Shown piece after piece: positions 26,960 to 35,124 of a stretch of 64,000 nucleotides of DNA (positions within the stretch are counted from its first letter, which is position 1; each line of letters begins with the position of its first letter). The stretch is from positions 1-64,000 of the forward strand of contig CALKBX010000024.1 of assembly GCA_937775205.1 (NCBI GenBank), written 5' to 3'. This DNA comes from an uncultured Verrucomicrobiae bacterium (GTDB lineage: Bacteria > Verrucomicrobiota > Verrucomicrobiia > Limisphaerales > UBA1100). Below the pieces are notes generated by a model. That model was not told the origin of the DNA. It ran no database searches and saw only the letters and a program-made list of their open reading frames with translations. A program made the translations under genes and the position numbers.

Positions 26960-27909
26960 TGCCCGAAGAACCCATCATCATCGCCACCCGTGGCAGTGCG
27001 CTTGCCCTTGCGCAAGCCCGTTTGATTTTTGACCAATGTCGTTTGACCTTTCCGCGTTTGGCCTTTGAAATTAAAATCATCAAAACCACCGGCGACAAGA
27101 AACAATCCGCTTCGCTCGTGCAAGCGGGTAAATCGCTGCCCAAAGGAATGTTCACCAAAGAACTCGAGGTGGCGCTCGTCAAAGGCAAAGCCGATCTTGC
27201 CGTGCACAGTCTCAAGGATTTGCCCACGGAATTGCCAAGCGGACTCATGCTCGGCGCAGTCGGTAAACGCGAGGACGTGCGCGATGTGCTGATTTATAAA
27301 ACCGACGCAGACTCCGATGGCGCGCTTCCGCAATTGGCCGAGGGCGCGATGGTGGCCACCAGTAGCCCGCGCCGCCAAGCGCAACTGCTGGCCGCGCGTC
27401 CGGATTTGCAGATGCAGGAAATTCGCGGCAACCTCCCCACGCGTTTGGAAAAACTGGCCGACACCGAGGCAATGGCTGGAACTGTCCTTGCCGCCGCCGG
27501 CCTCAACCGGTTGGATTTTTCCATCACCTCCGATGGCGCACTCGAAGGCGATGCCGTGCCCGATGGCATTCGCGCCGTGGCGCTTGATACCGAATTGATG
27601 CTTCCATGCGTGGGGCAGGGCGCGATTGGCATCGAGATTCGCGCGGACGATGGCCGTATTGAGAAAATTTGCGAGCGGCTCAATCATTTCAACAGCCACA
27701 CTTCCGTATCTGCCGAGCGGGCGTTTCTGCGTGGGATGGGCGGCGGCTGCAGTTCGCCTGTGGGTGCGGAGGCGATAGTCGATGGCACGCAATTGCGATT
27801 GCGCGCCGTTTCTTTTTTGAATGACACTGTGCAGCACGCCGAGCAAGCCGGCGACTTACGCGAGCCCGAGGCGTTGGGTGCGGCGGTGGCCGCCGAACTG
27901 TGCGGATGA
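26959..27909 (+). CDS. hemC: Porphobilinogen deaminase (hydroxymethylbilane synthase)
   Basis: It polymerises four porphobilinogen units into hydroxymethylbilane in the cytoplasm. Conserved parts are TRGSALALAQ, KGMFTKELE, DLAVHSLKDLPT, TSSPRRQAQL, IRGNLPTRLEKL and the dipyrromethane-cofactor Cys in RGMGGGCSSPVGA. It is translationally coupled to hemA (TAATG) and to the next gene (ATGA). Length 316 aa is normal. Confidence 0.97.
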   Translation: MPEEPIIIATRGSALALAQARLIFDQCRLTFPRLAFEIKIIKTTGDKKQSASLVQAGKSLPKGMFTKELEVALVKGKADLAVHSLKDLPTELPSGLMLGAVGKREDVRDVLIYKTDADSDGALPQLAEGAMVATSSPRRQAQLLAARPDLQMQEIRGNLPTRLEKLADTEAMAGTVLAAAGLNRLDFSITSDGALEGDAVPDGIRAVALDTELMLPCVGQGAIGIEIRADDGRIEKICERLNHFNSHTSVSAERAFLRGMGGGCSSPVGAEAIVDGTQLRLRAVSFLNDTVQHAEQAGDLREPEALGAAVAAELCG

Positions 27910-28685
27910 GCGAATTGGGCAAATTGCTCGAGTTGCCGTGGCTGCCCATCGGCACCTTTTTTAATGTGATTTGCATTTTCATCGGCGGCGTGGTGGGGCT
28001 GCTCTTGAGCCGCCAACTGACCGATGCCACGCAGCAGCGTATCCGGAAATTCCTTGCGGTGCTCACCGTGCTTGCCGGTGGCTATATGATTTGCAATGGG
28101 CTTTACGGCGGCTGGCACTCGGCGGGGAGTGTTTGGAAATTTCTGTTGCTCGGGCTCATCACGTTACTCGCGATTTCCTTTGGAAACCTTTTCGGCACAT
28201 GGCTGAAGTTGCAGGAGCGACTCGATAAAATTGGTCAAGCGGCTAAGGATCGGTTTGCGAAATTGAAAAATGAAGAGTCGACCAACTTCAGCGACGGCTT
28301 TGTGACTTGCACGATCTTGTTCACCGTTGGGCCGATGTCGCTGCTCGGTGCTGTAGAGGACGGACTGGGCAAAGTGCCTACGATTCTAATTGTGAAATCT
28401 TTGATGGATGGCATCGCCACGTTGTGCTTCGCACCCAGGTTTGGCGCGGGCGTTCTGTTATCCATTGTGCCGCTGCTGGCCTATCAGGGAACGGTCACGT
28501 TATTGGCTTCCAATATGGCGTTTATTAAAGATGAAACAGCTCTGCTAGCCAGTTTCAATCTCGTGGGCGGTTTGCTTGTGCTCACGATAATGCTAGTGAT
28601 CCTTGAAGTGGAAAAAGTGCCGTTAGCGAATTACCTGCCGGCGCTGGTCGTCGGTCCGTTGCTGACTTGGTGGTGGGTGGTTTAA
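27906..28685 (+). CDS. DUF554 family membrane protein
   Basis: The start at ATG 27906 overlaps the hemC stop in the sequence ATGA. The protein has about seven hydrophobic segments; IFIGGVVGLLLSRQL at the N-terminus and FVTCTILFTVGPMSLLGAVEDGL in the middle are the hallmark conserved blocks of DUF554 (YdfK/YqgA-type). It sits in the inner membrane and may be a small-molecule transporter; the function is not established. Its coupling to hemC suggests co-expression with heme synthesis. Confidence 0.9.
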   Translation: MSELGKLLELPWLPIGTFFNVICIFIGGVVGLLLSRQLTDATQQRIRKFLAVLTVLAGGYMICNGLYGGWHSAGSVWKFLLLGLITLLAISFGNLFGTWLKLQERLDKIGQAAKDRFAKLKNEESTNFSDGFVTCTILFTVGPMSLLGAVEDGLGKVPTILIVKSLMDGIATLCFAPRFGAGVLLSIVPLLAYQGTVTLLASNMAFIKDETALLASFNLVGGLLVLTIMLVILEVEKVPLANYLPALVVGPLLTWWWVV

Positions 28686-29231
28686 TTATTCCGCCTCTAA
28701 TTCATCGGCTAACATCCGTCGACCAAACGTATTGTAAGGGTGCACGGTTTTGCCTCCTTCCAGCGGGTGTCCTTCGGTGGCCCATGCAAAAATTGCGCCT
28801 TCGAGATTGCTCACGTTCGTGTGCCCGAGTGCCTTCAATCGTCGTGCCATCTTCGCGCTACGATACCCGACCGAGCAGTAGACGGTGATCGGTTGGTTGT
28901 TTTCCGGGATAATATCTTTCAATTCAACATCGGTTGTTTCAGGTGATACATGTATGGCATTGGGCAGATGGCTCACGGAAAACTCATCCGCCCGGCGGAC
29001 GTCCCACAGCAATGCAGGGGTGTGATCATCATTGCCGAGTCGCGCGGCTAATTCTGCTGGAGTTGTGTGCGACACATCATCAAATTTCCAGCGAATGAAT
29101 TTGCGCGCTGTGGGTAACCCGTTCGCTGGTAGCCACAACCAAAAGCCAAGAGTCAGCACAATTACCACACCACTGGCAATGAGTGAGGGTTTTTTCCAGC
29201 GACGTTTTTTAGTTGTGGATACGCTGCTCAC
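28686..29231 (-). CDS. Membrane-anchored rhodanese-domain protein
   Basis: An N-terminal basic stretch and a transmembrane helix (residues 16-35) are followed by a rhodanese domain with LLWDVRRADEF and the active-site loop ITVYCSVGYRSAKMARRL, whose Cys would carry the persulfide. It therefore probably transfers sulfur or acts on thiols on the outer face of the inner membrane. Its ATG overlaps the stop of the ceramidase-like gene by four bases on the same strand, so the two are likely co-translated. Confidence 0.9.
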   Translation of the reverse strand: MSSVSTTKKRRWKKPSLIASGVVIVLTLGFWLWLPANGLPTARKFIRWKFDDVSHTTPAELAARLGNDDHTPALLWDVRRADEFSVSHLPNAIHVSPETTDVELKDIIPENNQPITVYCSVGYRSAKMARRLKALGHTNVSNLEGAIFAWATEGHPLEGGKTVHPYNTFGRRMLADELEAE

Positions 29232-30568
29232 TTCGTGTCGCGCACGAGCTGATTAATTCCCTCAGTAACAAGATCCTCCACGTTCTCCTTCCATCGGTCA
29301 GCGGGGAGGCCATAGACGGCCATCGAGCTTTGGCCTTCGTAGCCCCCTTCTTGCAGGACGCGGAAGGTGGGAATGTACGCCATCACGTCGTTGCAATAAC
29401 TAGTGACCCACGTGCGTGGGCCGTATTGTTTTTTGAAGTTCAACGAGAAATCGACAACCACTTCGCCGCCCATCGTGAGCCATAGCAAATCGCCGACGCG
29501 CCAGCATTGGATGGGGTAGGGGTAGGTTTTGGGAACGTCGTCGTCGGCTTGGAGCTTGAGCATTCGGGCGGCCCAACGGCCGCGATAGTTGGTTTGGTTC
29601 TTAGCGGCGGCAGCTAGTGCGGCGGGTTCAGGTAATGCGCCGTACTCGAGCGGGATGGTTTTGATGCGGGTGGTGAGCGTTGGCTCGAGGGTCTCCATTT
29701 TTTGCAGGAGCGTTTCTTCGACGGCGGCGGCGAGCATGAGGCCGTAGCGTTCGGCGAGGTGCACCACGCGGCGGGGCAGGGGATTGATGTCCGCGCCGCA
29801 GCCGGCACTGAAGAGGGCTAACGCGCCGGGGTGGCTTTTCTCCAGCGCGATTTGTGTGAAGCCAGAGTAGTCACCGGAGAATTTCTGGATGCCAAGTGTG
29901 GTGCTGTGGCAGGCATACCCGAAAACAACCGCCTTGAGTTCCAGCCCTTTGTAAACGGCCAGCACCGGCACGTCGTGATCGATGGGGCCTTTGAGGGCTT
30001 GCGCGGCGATGAGTTTTGGGACGTCACTGTAAGGTTTGTTTTCGCGGCGGTTGACGCCAAAGCGTGTGATGCCGATGCCGTGTTTTAACGTAACGGGCTC
30101 CAAATTTTTAAGTGCTGCGCCGGTGATGCGCACGATTTCATTTTCCAATCGTGCCGAGTATTCCTCGATGCGTTTGATGTGCGCGGCGTTTAGCGGATAG
30201 ATATCATACAGTCCCCCGCGCAATACTGGCCCGGTGTGCGTGTGCGAGGCGTTGAGCATAATCTGTTCGGGTTGCAGCTTGTGTTCCTTGGCGAGGCGCG
30301 CCTTGAGGTTGGCGTAAATGCTGGCGGTCATCCCGAGTGTGTCGGTGCCGATGATCACTGCGCGATTGCCCTTGGCATCCTCCAGAGCCAATGCCTTGGC
30401 CCAGAGTGGGTGGAGGGTTCCTTCGCTGGGCTTGGTGCGGCCGCCATAGCCGGCCATCCAGATTGGTTTCTTGGGCGTGATATCGGCCTTGGCGGTGCCG
30501 GCCTTCCATGAGGCAGCCGAAAGGGGCAGGGCAAGACAAAGCAAAAGAATGATACGCAGTGTGTTCAT
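29228..30568 (-). CDS. Secreted neutral/alkaline ceramidase-like hydrolase
   Basis: The signal peptide is about 18 residues long. The N-terminal motif KAGTAKADITPKKPIWMAGYGGR and the zinc-site block LNASHTHTGPVLRGG are typical of the neutral ceramidase-type domain (PF04734). FGYACHSTTL and FSAGCGADINP follow. The Ig-like C-terminal domain of true ceramidases is lacking at this length of 446 aa. In this phylum such proteins are abundant and their substrates unknown. A second family member lies at 54396-55841. Confidence 0.87.
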   Translation of the reverse strand: MNTLRIILLLCLALPLSAASWKAGTAKADITPKKPIWMAGYGGRTKPSEGTLHPLWAKALALEDAKGNRAVIIGTDTLGMTASIYANLKARLAKEHKLQPEQIMLNASHTHTGPVLRGGLYDIYPLNAAHIKRIEEYSARLENEIVRITGAALKNLEPVTLKHGIGITRFGVNRRENKPYSDVPKLIAAQALKGPIDHDVPVLAVYKGLELKAVVFGYACHSTTLGIQKFSGDYSGFTQIALEKSHPGALALFSAGCGADINPLPRRVVHLAERYGLMLAAAVEETLLQKMETLEPTLTTRIKTIPLEYGALPEPAALAAAAKNQTNYRGRWAARMLKLQADDDVPKTYPYPIQCWRVGDLLWLTMGGEVVVDFSLNFKKQYGPRTWVTSYCNDVMAYIPTFRVLQEGGYEGQSSMAVYGLPADRWKENVEDLVTEGINQLVRDTK

Positions 30569-30657
30569 GAGATGAGGGTAAGTCTAAAGGGCGAATTATC
30601 AAGGCTCAAGGAATGATCATTTTTCCGAAAAACCCCGTAATTCCCAAGGCCAACCCG

Positions 30658-30888
30658 GCCTGTCGTGTGGACGAACCGGCCTGTCGCGTGGACGAACCAG
30701 CCTGTTGCGTGGACGAACCAGCCTGTTGTGTGGACGAACCGGCCTGTCGCGTGGACGAACCAGCCTGTCGCGTGGACGAACCAGCCTGTCGCGTGGACGA
30801 ACCAGCCTGTCGCGTGGACGAACCAGCCTGTTGTGTGGACGAACCGGCCTGTCGCGTGGACGAACCAGCCTGTTGCGTGGGCGCATTC
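30658..30888. repeat. 21-bp minisatellite, 11 units
   Basis: Eleven head-to-tail units of GCCTGTYGYGTGGACGAACC plus A or G; the last unit is degenerate. All internal variants are C/T or A/G transitions, and units 4 and 9 are identical, which suggests expansion by duplication of a multi-unit block. The 21-bp period keeps several frames open on both strands. Confidence 0.95.
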
Positions 30889-30984
30889 GCTTGTTTTATG
30901 CGCGAAAAGATGTGTTTTTTCCAAAATTATAGCATATTTCAGTTCTTCTCCCCGAATAGCCATAATCAAGCCGTTATAAAAGGC

Positions 30985-31034
30985 TCCCCCCAACAGCATT
31001 TACACCAGAGTCGGTGAGGCGTAGGCTGGCGGGC
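30985..31034 (+). repeat. Dispersed ~48-bp repeat, copy F (abuts a start codon)
   Basis: Starts CCCCCCAACAGCATTTACAC and ends GTAGGCTGGCGGGC immediately before ATG 31035. It is the same block as copies A to E, here on the plus strand and outside the tRNA-Val island, again followed by the MKQ-LLMIAV leader. Confidence 0.85.
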
Positions 31035-32462
31035 ATGAAGCAGGTTCTCTTGATGATTGCGGTGGTGGCGTTGGTGGGGTGTGGGGAGAGTCGAAAGATT
31101 CACCGGGGTCGCAAAGCCACGCCCAAGGTGGAGCCAACCGAGGCCACGCAAACGCCGGGGATGGAGGCGGCCAGCAAGGCACACGATGAAGGTCGGTATG
31201 CAGAAGCGGTGCGGTTGTACACCACTGAGCTGGCGACTGAGGAAGCCAAGCCTGCGCCAAGCTGGGTGCAGCTGGCCTACCTGAATAATGAACTGGGTTT
31301 TGCTCTTGATGCTGCCGGCCAATACGACAAGGCACTTGGAGTATTACGAGAAAACACTGGCCATCCGGCTCAAGCAACTGGGTCCGGGTCATCCGGCTGT
31401 GGCCCTCAGCTACAACAACATCGGAGCGGTGCACCAAGAAAAGGCCGAGTACGACAAGGCACTGTGGTATTTCCAGAAATCACTAGCCACCAAGCTCGAG
31501 AAACTGGGTCCGGATCATCCGGCTGTGGCCACCAGCTACAATAACATCGGGGCAGTGCACTCTTCCAAGGCCGAGCACGACAAGGCCATGGAGTATTACG
31601 AGAAAGCACTGGCCATCGAGCTCAAGCGACTGGGTCCGGATCATCCGGTTGTGGCCATCAGCTACAACAACATCGGGGCGGTGCACCAAAAAAAGGCCGA
31701 GTACGACAAGGCACTGGGTATTTCCAGAAAGCACTGGCCATCGAGCTCAAGCGACTAGGTCCGGATCATCCTGATGTGTCCGTCGGTTACAATAACATCG
31801 GGATTGTGCACGATTACAAGGGCGAGTACGACAAGGCACTGGAGTATTACCAGAAAGCACTGGCCATCCGGTTAAGGCAACTGGGCCCAGATCATCCTGA
31901 TGTGGCCACCAGCTACAATAACATCGGGGCAGTGCACTCTTCCAAGGCCGAGCACGGCAAGGCACTGGAGTATTACCAGAAATCACTGGCCATTCGGCTC
32001 AAGCAACTGGGTCCGGATCATCCTGATGTGGCCGTCATCTACAACAATATTGGGATGGTGCACCTTAACAAGGGCGAGTACGACAAAGCACTGGAGTATA
32101 CCCAGAAAGCACTGGCCATCCACCTCAAGACACTGGCCCCGGATCATCCTGTTGTGGCCACCAGCTACCATAACATCGGGATGGTGCACGATGACAAGGG
32201 CGAGGACGACAAAGCATTGGAGTATTATCAGAAATCACTGGCCATTCGGCTCAAGCGACTGGGTCCGGATCATCCTGAGGTGGCCGGCAGCTACAACAAC
32301 ATCGCCCTTGTCTACTACGACAAGAAGAACCTACCCAAGGCCAAGGAGTATATGGAGAAAGCCTATGCCATCTTCCTCAAGAGACTTGGCCCGAACCATT
32401 TCGATACCAAAGGTGCCAAGGTTGATCTGGATATGCTGGCCAAGGAGTTGGAGAACAAATGA
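31035..32462 (+). pseudogene. TPR lipoprotein, leader type 1, two compensating frameshifts
   Basis: The type 1 leader MKQVLLMIAVVALVGCG begins the gene and lipobox LVGC follows. A row of 42-residue tetratricopeptide repeats of the kinesin-light-chain type then runs to the end (YDKALEYYQKALAIRLKQLG, then PDHPDVATSYNNIG). One extra T at about 31338 (CACTTGGAG versus CACTGGAG) and one lost base at about 31713 (CTGGGTATTTCC versus CTGTGGTATTTCC) move the middle part into another frame; its translation still shows conserved TPRs. Read as it stands, the protein stops at 31544. The repeats are nearly identical in DNA, so slipped pairing or assembly error is plausible. Its stop overlaps the next start (ATGA). 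Confidence 0.75.
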
Positions 32463-32506
32463 AACCCACCTTCATAGCTTTGTTGGCTTTGTGTTTGTGT
32501 CTGCCT
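32451..32506 (+). repeat. 56-bp leader cassette type 2, first copy
   Basis: GAGAACAAATGA (the last codons of the upstream TPR gene plus the new start), followed by the DNA for MKPTFIALLALCLCLP, is identical base for base to 33491-33546. Confidence 0.9.
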
Positions 32507-33487
32507 GCTCTGGCACAGGATAAGAAACAAGGGGGGGCGTTGATTCCTCCGGAACTTGCAGCGGCGAAGAAGGCCTATGATGAAGGCAAATATAAGGAAG
32601 CGACGTTACTGTTCGGAAAAGAACTTATAAGAGAGCAAAACAAACTGAGGCCAAGCTGGGAAAAACTAGCTCATTTAAATAATCAAGTGGGCTTGTGCCT
32701 CCTGCATACCGGATTATATGACAGAGCATTGGCATTTTCCGAGAAATCCCTCGAAATCCGACTCAAGCATCTGGGGCTTGAACACCTTGAATTGGTCGCC
32801 AGCTACTTGAATATTGGTGGTGCGCATCTCAAGAAAGGCGAATTCGATAAGGCATTGAAGTCCTTCAACAAATCACTGGTCATCCAAATCAAGCATCTGG
32901 GCAAAGATCATCCCAGTGTGGCCATTAGCTACAACAACATCGGGGGCGTGCATCTTCACAAGGCTGGCGCCGGATTTGGCCGTGGGGAATATGCCAAGGC
33001 ACTGGAGTTTTTCGAGAAAGCTCTAGCTATAGACCTCAAGAAACTTGGCCCAAATCACATCAATTTGATCTACAGCTACAACAACATTGGGGAGATACAC
33101 CGAGCCAATTTCAAGCCTAAAAAGGCACTGGAGTTTTACAAGAAAGCTCTTGCCATCATGCTTAAAAAACTGGGGCCAACCCACCCCGCCGTCGCCGTCT
33201 GCCACAACAATATTGGTTTAGCGCACGACGGTAATGGTGACTGGGACGAGGCTTTGAAAGCTTACCAGAAATCACTGGCCATCTCAATTAAGCAATTGGG
33301 AGGGGATCATCCTAATGTGGCCAAAACTTACAACGCCATGGCTAATGGTTATGCATATTATGAGAAAGGCTCGCCCAAGGCCAAGCTGTATTACGAGAAA
33401 GCTCTTGCCATTCGACTCAAGAAACTTGGTCCCAACCATCCTTCTACCAAGCTAACCAAGCGCCTCCTAGATAGGCTGCCCAAGTAA
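32459..33487 (+). CDS. Secreted TPR protein, leader type 2
   Basis: The signal peptide MKPTFIALLALCLCLPALAQ is followed by an intact series of about six 42-residue tetratricopeptide repeats (for example HPSVAISYNNIGGVHLHK and HPAVAVCHNNIGLAHDG). TPR arrays bind peptides or other proteins; this one should face the periplasm. The mature part is related to the neighbouring frameshifted TPR lipoprotein, yet the signal peptides are of different types. The start codon overlaps the preceding stop in ATGA. Confidence 0.88.
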   Translation: MKPTFIALLALCLCLPALAQDKKQGGALIPPELAAAKKAYDEGKYKEATLLFGKELIREQNKLRPSWEKLAHLNNQVGLCLLHTGLYDRALAFSEKSLEIRLKHLGLEHLELVASYLNIGGAHLKKGEFDKALKSFNKSLVIQIKHLGKDHPSVAISYNNIGGVHLHKAGAGFGRGEYAKALEFFEKALAIDLKKLGPNHINLIYSYNNIGEIHRANFKPKKALEFYKKALAIMLKKLGPTHPAVAVCHNNIGLAHDGNGDWDEALKAYQKSLAISIKQLGGDHPNVAKTYNAMANGYAYYEKGSPKAKLYYEKALAIRLKKLGPNHPSTKLTKRLLDRLPK

Positions 33488-33490
33488 TAA

Positions 33491-33546
33491 GAGAACAAAT
33501 GAAACCCACCTTCATAGCTTTGTTGGCTTTGTGTTTGTGTCTGCCT
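33491..33546 (+). repeat. 56-bp leader cassette type 2, second copy
   Basis: Identical to 32451-32506. It includes GAGAACAAATGA, which here is not part of any upstream coding sequence because the preceding gene has already stopped, so the block was copied together with the tail of a TPR gene. Confidence 0.9.
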
Positions 33547-33765
33547 TTGGCGGGTGCAGACAAGAAGAAACCCGGCACCGTCCTCTGGCAATTTGAAACG
33601 GGAGGTGATGTGTCCTCCTCCCCCGCCATCGGATCTGATGGCACGGTTTACGTCGGGTCAGATGACAACAAGCTCTATGCCATCAAGACCGACTCCAAAG
33701 GCCTAGCCAAAAGCCCGTGGCCCATGCGTGGGCAGAATGCGCGGCATACGGGGCGTACAAAGTAG
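33499..33765 (+). CDS. Very small secreted PQQ-repeat protein (single beta-propeller blade), leader type 2
   Basis: The leader MKPTFIALLALCLCLPLAGA is followed by only 68 residues. These read GTVLWQFETGGDVSSSPAIG and DGTVYVGSDDNKLYAIK, one PQQ-type beta-propeller blade, and end with PWPMRGQNARHTG, a motif usually found at the C-terminus of multi-blade proteins. A single blade cannot form a propeller, so this looks like an internally deleted gene that keeps both ends, or a recombinant joining the leader to the last blade. Confidence 0.7.
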   Translation: MKPTFIALLALCLCLPLAGADKKKPGTVLWQFETGGDVSSSPAIGSDGTVYVGSDDNKLYAIKTDSKGLAKSPWPMRGQNARHTGRTK

Positions 33766-33805
33766 GGCAACCGCCGCCCAAACCAACCCAATTCAAAATA
33801 AATTA

Positions 33806-33828
33806 CCACCCCGCATATGTCGGGGTGG
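33806..33828. terminator. Hairpin between PQQ fragment and Gfo/Idh gene
   Basis: CCACCCCG and CGGGGTGG form a perfect 8-bp stem with a 7-nt loop, 41 bp after the stop of the single-blade gene. There is no U-tract on the plus strand, so its role as a terminator is uncertain. Confidence 0.4.
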
Positions 33829-33935
33829 AGCCATTCAGGAATTCTCAAGAAATAGAATGTCATTTTTCAAGGGTCATTGAGTCTTGAAAGCCGAGCCCTT
33901 TTTCGTCAAGAGTCTCCCAAGCTAATTTTTACAAA

Positions 33936-35096
33936 ATGGAAAACGTACGCATTGGTGTTATTGGATTAGGAAATATCGGGCAGATTCACGTCAACAATCT
34001 GCTCGAAGGCAAGGTGCCACGTGGGGTGTTGACCGCTGTGGGGGATGCGTTCCCCGCCAAACTGCCGGAGTATGCCGCGAAGGGGCTCAAGACATTCGAA
34101 AGCGGGGACGCCTTAATTGCCTCGGGCGAGATTGATGCGCTGATGATTGCCACGCCGCATTTTCAGCATACCACACTGGGCATCGCCGCGCTGGAGGCGG
34201 GTTTGCATGTGATGGTGGAAAAACCCATCTCGGCCCATAAAGCCGATGCCGAGCGGCTCATCGCCGCGGCGGCGGCGCGGCCGGAGTTAAAGTTTTCCGG
34301 AATGTTTCAAATGCGCGTGGAGCCGCGCTACCAAAAAATCCGTGAGCTGGTGCAGAGCGGCGAGTTGGGCGATTTGATTCGCGTGATTTGGATCATGACC
34401 GATTGGTTCCGCGCCGAGGCTTATTATCAAAGCAGCGACTGGCGTGCCACATGGAAGGGCGAGGGCGGCGGCGTGTTGCTCAATCAATGCCTCCACCAAC
34501 TCGACGCATTACAGTGGATTGCCGGTATGCCGGCTAAAGTACGAAGCCATGTGGGCATCGGCCGCCACCACGATATCGAAGTGGAAGACGATGTGACGTG
34601 CTACATGGAATACGCCAATGGCGCGAGCGGCGCTTTCATTACGTCCACCGGCGAAACTCCCGGTAGCAATCGATTTGAAATCGCCGGCACCAAAGGCCGC
34701 GCGTTATTGGAGAACGACAAACTGGTCGTTACCCGCAATGCCGTGCCCTCCGACGAATGGTGCCGCACCTCGAAAGTTGGTTTTCAACAGCCTGAATCGA
34801 CCGTGGAAGAGATTCCCATTCCGCCTGCCGAGGAACCGCATGCGATGCTCGTCACCAATCTGGTTAATGCTATCCTCGATGGGGAAGAACTCATCGCCCC
34901 CGGCGAAAGCGGCATTGGTTCCGTCGAGCTGGCCAACGTAATGGTCTACTCCGGCTTAATCAACGAGACCATCGATCTACCGATGGACGGAACCGCATGG
35001 GAAGCCAAACTCAATGACCTCATTGCCAAGTCCACCCACGAAAAGAAAACGGTGGAAGTCAGCAAAGAAGATTTTACAGCGTCGTTCCGGCGTTAA
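33936..35096 (+). CDS. Gfo/Idh/MocA family oxidoreductase (cytoplasmic)
   Basis: The N-terminal Rossmann fold has RIGVIGLGNIGQIHV for NAD(P) binding, then DALMIATPHFQH and the diagnostic VMVEKPISAH with the catalytic-region Lys. The C-terminal domain contains GGGVLLNQCLHQLDALQWIAG, whose His is typical of this family. There is no signal peptide. It likely oxidises or reduces a sugar or cyclitol derivative. It is followed 29 bp later by a TIM-barrel isomerase-like gene, a frequent pairing in sugar or inositol catabolism. Confidence 0.93.
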   Translation: MENVRIGVIGLGNIGQIHVNNLLEGKVPRGVLTAVGDAFPAKLPEYAAKGLKTFESGDALIASGEIDALMIATPHFQHTTLGIAALEAGLHVMVEKPISAHKADAERLIAAAAARPELKFSGMFQMRVEPRYQKIRELVQSGELGDLIRVIWIMTDWFRAEAYYQSSDWRATWKGEGGGVLLNQCLHQLDALQWIAGMPAKVRSHVGIGRHHDIEVEDDVTCYMEYANGASGAFITSTGETPGSNRFEIAGTKGRALLENDKLVVTRNAVPSDEWCRTSKVGFQQPESTVEEIPIPPAEEPHAMLVTNLVNAILDGEELIAPGESGIGSVELANVMVYSGLINETIDLPMDGTAWEAKLNDLIAKSTHEKKTVEVSKEDFTASFRR

Positions 35097-35124
35097 ATGG
35101 CGTTAATTTAAGAAAAGGAATTTT

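Larger units (their letters stand above)
30569..31034. other. Intergenic region with minisatellite and repeat copy F
   Basis: Beyond the two repeats listed separately, no gene is firmly supported. A plus-strand frame 30613-31017 reads the 21-bp array as CRVDEPA heptapeptides, and a minus-strand frame 30565-30999 reads it as WFVHATG heptapeptides. Unit-to-unit changes are mostly synonymous only in the plus frame, which slightly favours it, but there is no clear signal or ribosome binding site. Confidence 0.4.

Noticed and set aside
30658-30888. CRISPR array
   Set aside because: The 21-bp units are contiguous, with no spacers between them, and no cas genes are nearby; it is a minisatellite.
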